Source of the DNA: Bacteroidota bacterium
GTDB taxonomy: Bacteria > Bacteroidota > Bacteroidia > JAADEI01
Direction: 5' to 3'
Length of the DNA stretch: 30,588 nt
Assembly: GCA_024280615.1 (NCBI GenBank)
Contig: JAJRPU010000009.1
Location: 1-30,588 of the forward strand
Numbering within the stretch: the first letter of the stretch is position 1; every line of letters starts with the position of its first letter. Of this stretch, positions 22,710 through 30,588 are shown piece by piece. The translations under genes were made by a program, and so were the position numbers. The notes under the pieces are model-generated. The model saw only the letters and a program-made list of their open reading frames with translations. It ran no database searches and was not told the origin of the DNA.

Positions 22710-23780
22710 ATGCAGACAAGAGTGTTGATAGTAGGTGCTGGAGCATACATTCCTGACATTCGCATAACCAATGATTATTTTCTAAGAAAAACTTTTTATG
22801 ACAAAGAGGGTAATCGGATTGTACGGCCAGGGGAAGATATTGTCAAGAAATTTGAAGACATAACAGGGATTAAGGAAAGGCGATATGCTCATCCGGAGGA
22901 AGTTACCTCTGATTTAGCAACAAAAGCATCTATTCAAGCCATTGAAGATGCTCAAATCAAACCGTCGCAATTGAACTATGTTGTTGTGGCACATAATTTC
23001 GGTGATGTAAGACCTGGTGCTGCTACTCTTGATATGGTCTCTTCATTAGCTTCCAGAGTAGCAAAGAATTTGGGGATAGAAAATAATTCACTAATTACTT
23101 ATGATATAGCGTTTGGGTGTCCGGGCTGGATTGAAGGTGTTATTAATATTCTTAACAGGATTAGACCTGGGGAATATGCCCTTGTAGTAGGGGCAGAAAC
23201 TCTTTCAAGGGTTTATGACCCTTATGACCGGGACAGTATGATTTTCAGCGATGGTGCCGGAGCAGTAGTCCTGAAAGCAATTGAAACCGATAGGGAAATT
23301 GGTTTTCTGGGATGGGAAAGCAGGTCCTATGCCGGTGAAACAGTTAACTACCTGTATATGAGTCCCTCTTACAAAAGAGACCATGACCAGAGCAGATTAT
23401 ATATGCACATGGAAGGCAGGAGAGTGTATGAATTTGCATTAACTAAGGTTCCGTCGGCAATAAAGAGTTTGCTTGACAAGAAAGGCTTGCATTTGAAGGA
23501 TACAAGTATGCTTCTCATTCATCAAGCAAATGCTAAGATGGACCATGCCATTTTAAAACGCCTACTACGCCTTTATGGAATGAAGAAGCCTCCTCGTGAA
23601 TACTACATGCCTATGACCATTCAAACCCTTGGAAACAGTTCAGTGGCAACAATCCCTACCATGATAGCACTAATTAAGCACAAGCAACTTCTTCCTTACG
23701 AATTTGAGCATGGAGACATAGTGATTATGGCATCCGTGGGTGCAGGAATGAATATAAATGCTATGCTATATAAATGGTAG
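22710..23780 (+). CDS. FabH-like 3-oxoacyl-ACP synthase III family protein
   Basis: 356-aa thiolase-fold ketosynthase III. The catalytic triad is Cys137 (AFGCPGW), His271 (LLIHQANAKM) and Asn309 (LGNSSVATIP). The FSDGAGAVVL segment (179-188) is family-typical. FabH condenses acetyl-CoA with malonyl-ACP to begin fatty acid synthesis; longer members like this one may instead act in branched or specialised lipid synthesis. It has an N-terminal insertion (residues about 24-50, YFLRKTFYDKEGNRIVRPGE) relative to E. coli FabH. No other fab gene is adjacent. It starts 32 nt after rsmD and converges on tpx. Confidence 0.85.
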   Translation: MQTRVLIVGAGAYIPDIRITNDYFLRKTFYDKEGNRIVRPGEDIVKKFEDITGIKERRYAHPEEVTSDLATKASIQAIEDAQIKPSQLNYVVVAHNFGDVRPGAATLDMVSSLASRVAKNLGIENNSLITYDIAFGCPGWIEGVINILNRIRPGEYALVVGAETLSRVYDPYDRDSMIFSDGAGAVVLKAIETDREIGFLGWESRSYAGETVNYLYMSPSYKRDHDQSRLYMHMEGRRVYEFALTKVPSAIKSLLDKKGLHLKDTSMLLIHQANAKMDHAILKRLLRLYGMKKPPREYYMPMTIQTLGNSSVATIPTMIALIKHKQLLPYEFEHGDIVIMASVGAGMNINAMLYKW

Positions 23781-23803
23781 AGCTAATTTTGTAAGTCTGT
23801 AGG

Positions 23804-24313
23804 CTACACGAGCTTTTCCAATGCCCTCAAGACATCATCATAATTGGGTTCTTCAGTTATTTCTGGAACTATTTGGATATATTTAACAATGCCGTCTTTA
23901 TCTACAATAAATACTGTTCTGGCAAGGAGTCCTGCTAGTGGTCCCTCCTTTATTTCAACTCCGTATTTCTTTTTAAAATCGCCATATCTAAAATCTGAAG
24001 CGACGGTTAGGTTATCAATGCCTTCCGTTGAGCAGAACCTTTTTGATGCAAAGGGAAGGTCCATTGATATGACTACTGGAAGCGTCCCTTCTTTTCCTGC
24101 TATCAATTCATTAAAGCGTTTCGTTTCAGTAGCACATACTGGAGTGTCTAAAGAGGGAACAGTAATTAGAATCTGAACTTTGTCTTTTGTGTTCCCAACC
24201 TCAATTTCCTCCAATTCAGTAGTTACAACCTTTGCTACCGGTGCCCTATCCCCAACCTTCAATTCAAATCCATTTCCAATCGTGACCGGCTGCCCTTTGA
24301 ATTTTACTTGCAT
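23804..24313 (-). CDS. tpx: Thiol peroxidase
   Basis: 169-aa atypical 2-Cys peroxiredoxin (Tpx). The peroxidatic Cys60 lies in the T-x-x-C motif SLDTPVC and the resolving Cys94 in KRFCSTEG. It reduces hydroperoxides using thioredoxin; Bacteroidota members are cytosolic or periplasmic, and no signal peptide is seen here. Length is normal. The last gene of a leftward series, 18 nt downstream of the choice-of-anchor-B protein gene; a near-match promoter box TACATTTT lies 4 nt before its ATG. Confidence 0.94.
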   Translation of the reverse strand: MQVKFKGQPVTIGNGFELKVGDRAPVAKVVTTELEEIEVGNTKDKVQILITVPSLDTPVCATETKRFNELIAGKEGTLPVVISMDLPFASKRFCSTEGIDNLTVASDFRYGDFKKKYGVEIKEGPLAGLLARTVFIVDKDGIVKYIQIVPEITEEPNYDDVLRALEKLV

Positions 24314-24331
24314 AGCTAAAATGTATTTAAT

Positions 24332-25873
24332 TTAATAAACGTTTAGCAGTGGAATCTTGTTGCACTTGCCATCAATGCATACAATTGCAGTATTTGTTGG
24401 AACAGCAATTCTATTAGATATGGACGATTTTATAAGTTTCCCATCTGCAGAATAAAAACTCACTTGTTTTTCTGACATACACATTAGGAAGTCTCTCTCA
24501 AAAACACAGTCGGAGCGACTGAAACCAAAATCAACTGTTCCTGCAACAACAGAACCAACGACAAAGTCAATTGTGTCAATATCTCCATAACTCAACCTAA
24601 CTTCTTGAGAATAAAAAGTATCTGGTAGTGCTACTGTTATTTTGTATAATCCTGAATCTGTAAAGCCTGCTTTCACCACTCCTGATAGGTCAGTAACTCC
24701 ATTATAAGGCGTAGTGGGAGATAAAATTCTTACGCTAATGTTTCCAGCTGGGGTTCCATTCACAGAATCCTGAAATACCCGAACATACACTCTGATAGCT
24801 GGTTTCAAATCAACCTTAAGCACAAATAACCCTTGTTCCATATCTGAAGCGATGAGTATGCTATCGTTAAAGAACGGATATACTCCCCAACAACCCTTAA
24901 AGTCAGAAGAACTAAAGGGGCTTGTATCGTACCAGGCTACTTCAACGGGTAGCTCAGGCACTCGCACGTCTGCTATCACTACTCCATCTGTGTAGTAGGA
25001 AATGTAAATGAACCCTTCTTTATAGAACACGTTATGGGGGATAACAGGATTGCGACTTGATTTGAACGTAGCGACCAAGCGCGGAGTGCTTGGATTGGAA
25101 ATATCATAAATTCCTATTGGTGCTCCTGCTATCTCATCAGTTGTGAACATATATTTACCGTCGTCAGAAATCCAAACGTTGTGTGTAAATTCTTGAGGAG
25201 TGGAGACACTGCCCAAATAAGAAAATGAATTTGAGCTGGGATTGAACACGGACGCTGCTGCTAATCCAACATATAAATGACCACCCCAAACAGTATCATT
25301 CCTGACGAACCCATCGTGAATATATGGATTTATCCCACCCCCTATATTATAGTCCGTAATGAATTGTGGACTGTCTGGGACAGATAAGTCAATCACATAG
25401 TTATTTCCCGGGGTTGAGCCCCAAAGCCAAGCCCTTCCTTTCTCGTCAATGAAAATGTTGTGAGCACTTTCAAAGCCACCAGGAAACGTATTCCGATATC
25501 TAATAACATTACTGTCGACAAGAGAACGCAAGTTAACTATTTGTAAACCAGAGCTTGGTTCACTACTAACACTTTCGTGTACTATATACAAACGGTCATT
25601 CCATACTTTCATATCTCGCCAGATAACTCCCGGTCCCGGAATTTCGCCCCTTAAGGTCGGATTAGTTGGGTCAGTAATCTCAAATATGTATGTTCTGTCC
25701 CAACCTCCAACGAAAGCAAATCTTCTTCCTGAAATAGAGTCTTCCCAACCCCATATATCACTTGCGTAAGGCAACGAATATTGGCTCATAAGTGTAATGT
25801 TCCAAGAGCCGTCTTGTGAAAAGGCTACAAAACTATTGATTAAAATAACAAAAATAAAAAGGCATCTAATCAT
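24332..25873 (-). CDS. Secreted choice-of-anchor-B-type beta-propeller protein
   Basis: 513-aa exported protein. An N-terminal signal peptide (MIRCLFIFVILINSFVAFSQ, cleavage about 20) precedes a repetitive region of LVIP/LVIVD-like propeller blades; NIFIDEKGRAWLWGSTP and NLRSLVDSNVIRYRNTFPGG match the choice-of-anchor-B family. A carboxypeptidase-regulatory-like segment (about 385-440) has GVTDLSGVVKAGFTDSGLYKITV. The C-terminus, QVSFYSADGKLIKSS ... AIVCIDGKCNKIPLLN, has the pattern of a short type IX secretion (T9SS) sorting domain (v-x-iY-x3-Gk). Function unknown; possibly surface attachment. A perfect promoter box lies 25 nt upstream of the ATG. Confidence 0.75.
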   Translation of the reverse strand: MIRCLFIFVILINSFVAFSQDGSWNITLMSQYSLPYASDIWGWEDSISGRRFAFVGGWDRTYIFEITDPTNPTLRGEIPGPGVIWRDMKVWNDRLYIVHESVSSEPSSGLQIVNLRSLVDSNVIRYRNTFPGGFESAHNIFIDEKGRAWLWGSTPGNNYVIDLSVPDSPQFITDYNIGGGINPYIHDGFVRNDTVWGGHLYVGLAAASVFNPSSNSFSYLGSVSTPQEFTHNVWISDDGKYMFTTDEIAGAPIGIYDISNPSTPRLVATFKSSRNPVIPHNVFYKEGFIYISYYTDGVVIADVRVPELPVEVAWYDTSPFSSSDFKGCWGVYPFFNDSILIASDMEQGLFVLKVDLKPAIRVYVRVFQDSVNGTPAGNISVRILSPTTPYNGVTDLSGVVKAGFTDSGLYKITVALPDTFYSQEVRLSYGDIDTIDFVVGSVVAGTVDFGFSRSDCVFERDFLMCMSEKQVSFYSADGKLIKSSISNRIAVPTNTAIVCIDGKCNKIPLLNVY

Positions 25874-25898
25874 GGACTAATTTAGGGCTAATTTAATT

Positions 25899-25906
25899 CA
25901 AACTTA
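25899..25906 (-). promoter_or_regulatory. -7 promoter box before the choice-of-anchor-B gene
   Basis: TAAGTTTG on the minus strand, an exact TAnnTTTG match, 25 nt before ATG 25873. A second near-match, TAAATTAG, lies only 3 nt before the ATG. Confidence 0.4.
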
Positions 25907-25945
25907 AGCTATTACTATTATCCAGCAAAATTTAACGGTGTGTCA

Positions 25946-26170
25946 TTATTGTTCGTACTCGTCCTCATTAAAGAAGAAGTCGTCTTCGCTAATGTAATCA
26001 GGCCAGATGTCTTCAATCCCTTCGTAGACCTCATCGTCATCCAGTTCCTGTAGGTTCTCAATGACTTCCAGAGGAGCCCCTGACCTAATAGCATAGTCAA
26101 TTAGTTCCTCCTTAGTGCAGGGCCAAGGAGCATCCTCAAGGTAGGAAGCCAATTCAATTGTCCAATACAT
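25946..26170 (-). CDS. DUF2795 family acidic protein
   Basis: 74-aa highly acidic protein. MYWTIELASYLEDAPWP followed by CTKEELIDYAIRSGAPLEVI matches DUF2795, a small Bacteroidota-common family of unknown function, and the tail FFFNEDEYEQ fits the usual C-terminus. An upstream TTG (26233) would extend it by 21 residues, but homologues begin at the MYWT methionine, so I start at ATG 26170. It lies downstream of the large repeat protein gene and may be cotranscribed with it. Confidence 0.8.
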   Translation of the reverse strand: MYWTIELASYLEDAPWPCTKEELIDYAIRSGAPLEVIENLQELDDDEVYEGIEDIWPDYISEDDFFFNEDEYEQ

Positions 26171-26245
26171 GGCTTTGGGATTTTGTCTGTTCCTGATAAG
26201 GAATGTTATTATCTTTACGTAAAGTTCCCGCAAAAGGTTTACTCT

Positions 26246-28618
26246 CTAAGGGTCAGTATAGAGCTGTTCATAAATTTCACGTTCCCATTTTTCCAAGTTG
26301 GCAGGAGTAAGTAAAACTTTTATTGACTTTATATGTGAAGCATTACCAAGAGGACATGACAACCTTAATAAACAAGGTATATTAACACAAGAATTCAGAT
26401 TTCTAACTCTACGTCCAATAATATCAACAATCTCATTTATTTCACAAGATGTTAAGTCATAAATATTCGGTGAAATGACACTTGAAACAGTATCAGAGTC
26501 TGAGCTTATCACGAACACCTGATTGCAAAATGTATCAACATAACACATACTAAAGCCGTATACACATAGTGTTCCTGATTGAGATATGCAAATTGTGTCA
26601 GAACTCCCCAAAACATTACCATTAAGTTGCCATTCAACAGAATCAATATTGTTAGTAATTGCGATATAACATTTGCCGTCAGAAGTGAGAGCAGAGAAGA
26701 ACAGTCCTCGTTGATATATTGAATCAGATACAATAACGCTATCAGCAAAGAGACAGCCAAAAGTATCAACAACCCAGACGTGGTATATTCCTTGTGTATC
26801 TACTTCAATAAAATACGTAGTATCTCCTGTGTTCCAGTGGTAGCTAACAAATCCGGAACTTGCTTGTACTATAACAGTATCCCTTTCACACTTTGAAACG
26901 TAATCTTTAAAAATAATATCATTTGGAATAGGATAGTAAAACACATTCACTGTGTCATAAAATAAGCATCCAAACGAGTCGATAACCTGCACAATGTAGT
27001 CCCCATGAACAGTTACAACAATTTGCTGCGTAGTATCTCCTGTGTTCCATTCATATTTAACAAATCCGTTATTAGCTGATAATACAACGCTATCCTGATA
27101 ACGGCACAAATAGACAGTATCATAACTAAAAACTACGGAAACAGGGTAATTAACGACACTAATAGAGTCAGGATGAGAACAGCCCTGTGAATCAACTGCC
27201 ACTACAAAATATGTTCCACTACTGACAATGTTTATTGCTTGCACCGTATCTCCAGTGTTCCATTGATAACTGATAGCGCTTATGGCAGAGAGCATAACAG
27301 AATCATTGGTACATTTAGTAATAGTGTCCATACCAAATGATGGTTTATAAGGAACATCAAGCACCCATACTGAATCTTTCCATGAGCAACCGAAAGTGTC
27401 TATTACATATGCGACATAAATCCCCTGTGTCCCCACTTTAATGTTTTGTCCTATATCTCCAGTGCTCCAACCATAAAATAAATATCCTGAATCAGCAACG
27501 AGCCAAATAGAATCTTGATAATAGCACTTATATACTGTATCTTGTGAGATTATCGTTGAAGTGTTGGGCGTTGGGTAGTCAACCACAATTACTGTGTCAG
27601 GAATTGTGTAAGTGCATCCATCGGCGGTTGAGGTAACATTAACCCAGTATTTCCCAGGTGCCACAACATCTATTGTTTGCGTCGTTTCTCCCGTGTTCCA
27701 GAGATATTGAGAACCGCCGGGACCGGCATCCAGCGTAACAGTGTCTCCCAAACATTTATAAATGGTGTCAGGAAGATTAGGAACCACTGGAGAAGCGGAA
27801 GGCATTTCAGGGTTTGTCCAGCGTGTTCTGAGCCATGGTGCCTGCCTCGGGTCCCCATATTCATTTCTTCCATAGAACGGGTCCTCATACCAAAATGTAT
27901 CAGGGTCTTGAACATAGGGCACAGCATTAATTACATTAGGGTCATTACTATAAATAACCCATGGAATAGTAGCAGTTGTAAAATTTAACTGTCCATTTCG
28001 CTTCTCTATATATCCATCAAATCTAATTCTGACTCCGTCTTCATCTGAGTTTTTCATAGCATGTGCTCCGCCATCAACACCAAGTCTTGGATGTGAAGGG
28101 TCATAAAGGTCTTTCTGAATATCACACCACGTTTCAATAGTTATAAATCCATGACCACTATACCCGACATGTGTAGGAACTCCGTTGATGGTATAAACAA
28201 AGTAGAACTCCCAATCATGCTCATGATTGTTTAGCCAATCATTGTCAGCATAGTAAAGCCAATATTGATGGACCCGCCATGGATAAATGTCCACGTAATG
28301 GTAATACACAGCGGGTCTTTGGTCATTAGGTCCTCTATTAGGCAGTCCTGTTTTACTTGTCCCGATTAAATTGTCTCCAATTGCAAATCTTATTATGTTC
28401 TCTAAGTTATCTTCTGGGTCTATCACTCCATCATTATTGGAATCTTGTGTTCGGTTAAAATCAAAGCGGACGGGAAAAACTTGCTCACCACTATCCCACC
28501 AATCCGTACCGTCAAATTCAAGTGTTGCCAAGTATTTGTAAGGGTCAATTGGGTTCTGAGCCATTATGACGGAAGCGACAAGCCCCATCGCCAGAGAAAG
28601 TGCCCTCTTTGCCTGCAT
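26246..28618 (-). CDS. Large secreted protein with five Ig/PKD-like repeats
   Basis: 790-aa exported protein. The start is ATG 28618, where a signal peptide begins (MQAKRALSLAMGLVASVIMA, cleavage about 20); the longer open frame lies in comM. An EF-hand-like calcium site D59-SNNDG-VIDPED (59-70) precedes a domain (about 100-280) with YWLYYADNDW and NNHEHDWEFYFVY, an H-x-D-W-E pattern similar to Vps62/NPP1-like domains. Five tandem Ig/PKD-like repeats of about 70 aa follow (284-362, 362-432, 432-501, 501-573, 573-640), each with WNTGD or WSTGD, G-x-Y and GC, plus a degenerate sixth (641-705). The C-terminus has IVDIIGRRVRNL, a possible T9SS sorting-domain signature, but ends in an unusual 20-aa extension. 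Role in surface adhesion is inference. Confidence 0.78.
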   Translation of the reverse strand: MQAKRALSLAMGLVASVIMAQNPIDPYKYLATLEFDGTDWWDSGEQVFPVRFDFNRTQDSNNDGVIDPEDNLENIIRFAIGDNLIGTSKTGLPNRGPNDQRPAVYYHYVDIYPWRVHQYWLYYADNDWLNNHEHDWEFYFVYTINGVPTHVGYSGHGFITIETWCDIQKDLYDPSHPRLGVDGGAHAMKNSDEDGVRIRFDGYIEKRNGQLNFTTATIPWVIYSNDPNVINAVPYVQDPDTFWYEDPFYGRNEYGDPRQAPWLRTRWTNPEMPSASPVVPNLPDTIYKCLGDTVTLDAGPGGSQYLWNTGETTQTIDVVAPGKYWVNVTSTADGCTYTIPDTVIVVDYPTPNTSTIISQDTVYKCYYQDSIWLVADSGYLFYGWSTGDIGQNIKVGTQGIYVAYVIDTFGCSWKDSVWVLDVPYKPSFGMDTITKCTNDSVMLSAISAISYQWNTGDTVQAINIVSSGTYFVVAVDSQGCSHPDSISVVNYPVSVVFSYDTVYLCRYQDSVVLSANNGFVKYEWNTGDTTQQIVVTVHGDYIVQVIDSFGCLFYDTVNVFYYPIPNDIIFKDYVSKCERDTVIVQASSGFVSYHWNTGDTTYFIEVDTQGIYHVWVVDTFGCLFADSVIVSDSIYQRGLFFSALTSDGKCYIAITNNIDSVEWQLNGNVLGSSDTICISQSGTLCVYGFSMCYVDTFCNQVFVISSDSDTVSSVISPNIYDLTSCEINEIVDIIGRRVRNLNSCVNIPCLLRLSCPLGNASHIKSIKVLLTPANLEKWEREIYEQLYTDP

Positions 28619-28637
28619 GATTAAAAATTTAATTTTT

Positions 28638-30179
28638 TTACAACACTCCCCAAGTTTTTCTGTCAAGGGTTCTGTATTGAATTGCCTCTGCAATGTGTGT
28701 TGCGTTTATTTCATCACCACCCTCCATGTCTGCTATTGTTCTTGCGACTCTCAGGATTCTGTCGTGAGCCCGTGCCGACAGTCCCAGTTGCTCTATCGCC
28801 CCTTCTAATAGACGAGAAGCACTATCTGTCAGGTTGCAAAATTTCCTGATGAGTCTTGGCGACATCTGAGCATTTGAATACACACCCTTGTATTCCTTAA
28901 ATCTCTTTGTCTGTATCTCTCTTGCCTTGAGAACCTGTTCTCTGAGTTGGGCACTGCTTGTTGGTTTGGACTGTGGCGACCGCAACTCCTTCACTGGGAC
29001 AGGAACCACCTCAATATGCAGGTCTATCCGGTCCAATAATGGTCCAGAAAGCCTGTTCAAGTAACGTTTTACGGCACCTGGCGAACACGTGCACTCCTTC
29101 TCGGGATGATTGTAATATCCGCAGGGGCATGGGTTCATAGCACCAACAAGCATAAAATTAGCGGGAAAGGTAACAGTGAATCGTGCCCGCGAAATAGTAA
29201 CTGTCCTGTTTTCAAGGGGTTGCCTGAGCACTTCAAGAACAGACCTTCTGAACTCAGGCATTTCATCAAGGAATAGCACTCCATTATGAGCCAATGAAAT
29301 CTCTCCCGGTTGAGGCGGAACCCCACCGCCCACCAATGCCACATCGCTAATAGTGTGATGGGGAGCCCTGAATGGTCTCGTAACAATCAATTCTTTCCCG
29401 CCGAGCAATCCAGCGATAGAATAAATTTTAGTTGTTTCAAGGGCTTCTTCAAGCGTCATAGGAGGTAATATAGTTGTAACTCGTCTGGCAAGCATTGTTT
29501 TGCCTGCCCCCGGCGGTCCAACCATCAAGACGTTATGTCCACCTGCTGCAGCCACCGCCAGCGCCCTCTTAACCGTTTCCTGACCATACACATCAGCAAA
29601 GTCTATGTTTTCCTCGTGTTGAGCAGAAGCAAATAGGCTTTCTATGTCTGTTCTCAATGGGACTCCTTCCCCACTCTCAAGAAACTGGACAACTTCTCGC
29701 AAATGATTGAAGCCATAAACGTTTATTCCATTTGTTACTGCAGCCTCCTTAGCATTCTCAAAGGGTAATATAACACTGGAAAATCCAGCATCTCGGGCAT
29801 GAATAGCTATAGGCAAAGACCCCTTGATGGGTTTCAATGTCCCATCCAAAGACAGTTCCCCCATTATGAGAACTTTATCAAGTGCAACAATAGGAGTTAT
29901 TTGTCCGGAAGCAGCCAGAATACCTATGGCTATAGGCAGGTCATAAGCCGAACCTTCCTTCTTTATATCCGCAGGTGCAAGGTTAATAACTACCTTTCGG
30001 CGGGGCATCTGGAAACCACTAATCTTTAACGCCGATTCAACGCGTTGCAAACTCTCTTTTACTGCATTATCCGGCAGTCCAACGATATAATACCTGATGC
30101 CCTCTGTTACATTAACCTCCACAGAAACAACTATCCCGTCAAGCCCATACAATGCACATCCATAGGTAGTTACCAACAT
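28638..30179 (-). CDS. comM: YifB/ComM family Mg chelatase-like AAA+ ATPase
   Basis: 513-aa protein. The N-terminal ChlI-like domain is followed by Walker A VGPPGAGKT and Walker B GVLFLDEMPEF, with PCGYYNHPEKEC and the C-terminal LSARAHDRILRVARTIADM, all ComM features. ComM helicases extend D-loops during natural transformation, and the window also encodes DprA. The frame is open to 30206, but ATG 30179 gives the standard N-terminus MLVTTYGCALYGLDG and lies 5 nt after a perfect -7 box with TTG at -33. It is followed 19 nt later by the large secreted protein gene. Confidence 0.93.
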   Translation of the reverse strand: MLVTTYGCALYGLDGIVVSVEVNVTEGIRYYIVGLPDNAVKESLQRVESALKISGFQMPRRKVVINLAPADIKKEGSAYDLPIAIGILAASGQITPIVALDKVLIMGELSLDGTLKPIKGSLPIAIHARDAGFSSVILPFENAKEAAVTNGINVYGFNHLREVVQFLESGEGVPLRTDIESLFASAQHEENIDFADVYGQETVKRALAVAAAGGHNVLMVGPPGAGKTMLARRVTTILPPMTLEEALETTKIYSIAGLLGGKELIVTRPFRAPHHTISDVALVGGGVPPQPGEISLAHNGVLFLDEMPEFRRSVLEVLRQPLENRTVTISRARFTVTFPANFMLVGAMNPCPCGYYNHPEKECTCSPGAVKRYLNRLSGPLLDRIDLHIEVVPVPVKELRSPQSKPTSSAQLREQVLKAREIQTKRFKEYKGVYSNAQMSPRLIRKFCNLTDSASRLLEGAIEQLGLSARAHDRILRVARTIADMEGGDEINATHIAEAIQYRTLDRKTWGVL

Positions 30180-30184
30180 AATTG

Positions 30185-30192
30185 CAAATTTA
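30185..30192 (-). promoter_or_regulatory. -7 promoter box for comM
   Basis: TAAATTTG on the minus strand, an exact TAnnTTTG match ending 5 nt before the comM ATG (spacer CAATT). A TTG lies 19 nt upstream of the box (complement at 30212-30214), at the usual -33 distance. The best-formed promoter in the window; transcription would begin at or beside the start codon. Confidence 0.6.
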
Positions 30193-30219
30193 TTGAATAA
30201 TAGCAAAATGTCAATTTAA

Positions 30220-30588
30220 TTACCTCTGCTTGGCTTCTCTCAATTCTTTAAGTGTAGGACCAATCTCCACAAGTCCGGCTTCAGTGATATACATCACGTG
30301 TGTGCTTGTATCGTGCCCACACATCCGGCAACCATCTATTCTAAACAACCTGATTAATTCACCGATTGGCAAACCATATAGTGATTCGTCATACCTGCTT
30401 CGTATGAATTGCTTTGCAAGGACAATTGTACAATCCACTATGTGAGCCACTGCGTAGCCCCCCGCAGCTTCAGGCGACAATTCCTCATGCCCAGAACGTT
30501 TTTGAGATACAAATATTGCAGTTTGATACCATTTTTTCATAAAGTTGAACAGTTGCCTGACCACCTGCCTCGCCATCATCTCTCGGGA
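30220..30588 (-). CDS. KaiC/RAD55-like RecA-superfamily ATPase, C-terminal fragment (5' truncated by window edge)
   Basis: The frame is open through the window end, so the N-terminal part with Walker A and B is outside. About 122 residues are visible: TAIFVSQKRSGHEE, AGGYAVAHIVDCTIVLAK and LFRIDGCRMCGHDTSTHV, resembling the end of bacterial KaiC-domain proteins. The CRMCGH segment could bind metal. These ATPases are RecA-fold proteins of diverse and often unknown role; a clock function should not be assumed as no KaiA or KaiB is visible. It ends 40 nt before comM. Family assignment is by remembered resemblance, moderate confidence. Confidence 0.6.
   Translation of the reverse strand, partial: SREMMARQVVRQLFNFMKKWYQTAIFVSQKRSGHEELSPEAAGGYAVAHIVDCTIVLAKQFIRSRYDESLYGLPIGELIRLFRIDGCRMCGHDTSTHVMYITEAGLVEIGPTLKELREAKQR

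Noticed and set aside
26171..26233. N-terminal extension of the DUF2795 protein from a TTG
   Set aside because: The family begins at the MYWT methionine; the extension shows no conserved pattern.
26700..27700. CRISPR-like repetition
   Set aside because: The periodicity is about 210 nt and in frame; it is explained by Ig/PKD-like protein repeats.
27677..27988. 103-aa open frame on the plus strand
   Set aside because: Lies wholly antisense to the well-supported repeat-protein gene; composition is low-credibility and has no recognisable domain.
26246..28618. NLP/NPP1-type cytolysin toxin
   Set aside because: Only the short HDWE-like pattern is shared; the rest of the NLP heptapeptide (GHRHDWE) is absent, so a toxin call is not supported.
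28619..28693. N-terminal extension of the 790-aa protein
   Set aside because: It would overlap comM and hide the signal peptide; the ATG at 28618 starts a standard signal sequence.

Overview
The window looks like a chromosomal segment of a Bacteroidota bacterium (about 40% G+C by eye). The evidence is: lineage-typical proteins (a DUF3822-like protein next to rsmD, a DUF2795-type acidic protein, a 172-aa membrane-anchored protein of a kind seen in this phylum, a choice-of-anchor-B-type secreted protein, a TonB-dependent receptor, and Ig-like repeats with WNTGD and GC signatures); few Shine-Dalgarno sequences; and several copies of the Bacteroidota -7 promoter box TAnnTTTG just upstream of starts. 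Non-ATG (TTG) starts are also used.

Layout. 1-5005: an SDR oxidoreductase, pyrR and a DUF167 gene run rightward and meet recQ and a PduO-type cobalamin adenosyltransferase running leftward; a MurG-like GT-B glycosyltransferase is divergent from the latter. 5061-10307: an accessory, defence-like island with a DUF5131 (phage Gp37/Gp68-like, three-Cys-motif) protein, its TcmP-type partner, a wrecked small gene resembling a PD-(D/E)xK nuclease, and a large single-chain restriction-modification enzyme (type ISP/IIG-like). 10387-14894: a tightly coupled leftward run of a TonB receptor, nth, a 172-aa membrane protein, a YihY-family membrane protein and a YfcE-like phosphodiesterase. 14985-16960: groES-groEL with a clear intrinsic terminator. 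17070-19187: ruvB and dprA, divergent from a 21-bp intergenic space. 19198-20605: a GT4 glycosyltransferase and a small ORF. 20799-23780: a membrane protein, a DUF3822-like gene and rsmD, followed by a FabH-like ketosynthase. 23804-30588: a leftward series of a truncated KaiC/RAD55-like ATPase, comM, a large repeat-containing secreted protein, a DUF2795 gene, a choice-of-anchor-B protein and tpx.

Function. Most of the window is housekeeping: DNA repair and uptake (recQ, nth, ruvB, dprA, comM, kaiC-like), protein folding (groES/EL), rRNA methylation (rsmD), peroxide defence (tpx) and pyrimidine regulation (pyrR). The least understood part is 5061-10307, where two SAM-related proteins of unknown joint function sit beside a restriction-modification enzyme and a dead nuclease-like gene whose stop codon falls exactly at the predicted catalytic Glu. 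A second signal is regulatory: four genes have a perfect TAnnTTTG box 5-7 nt before the ATG, which would put transcription initiation essentially at the start codon (leaderless mRNA).
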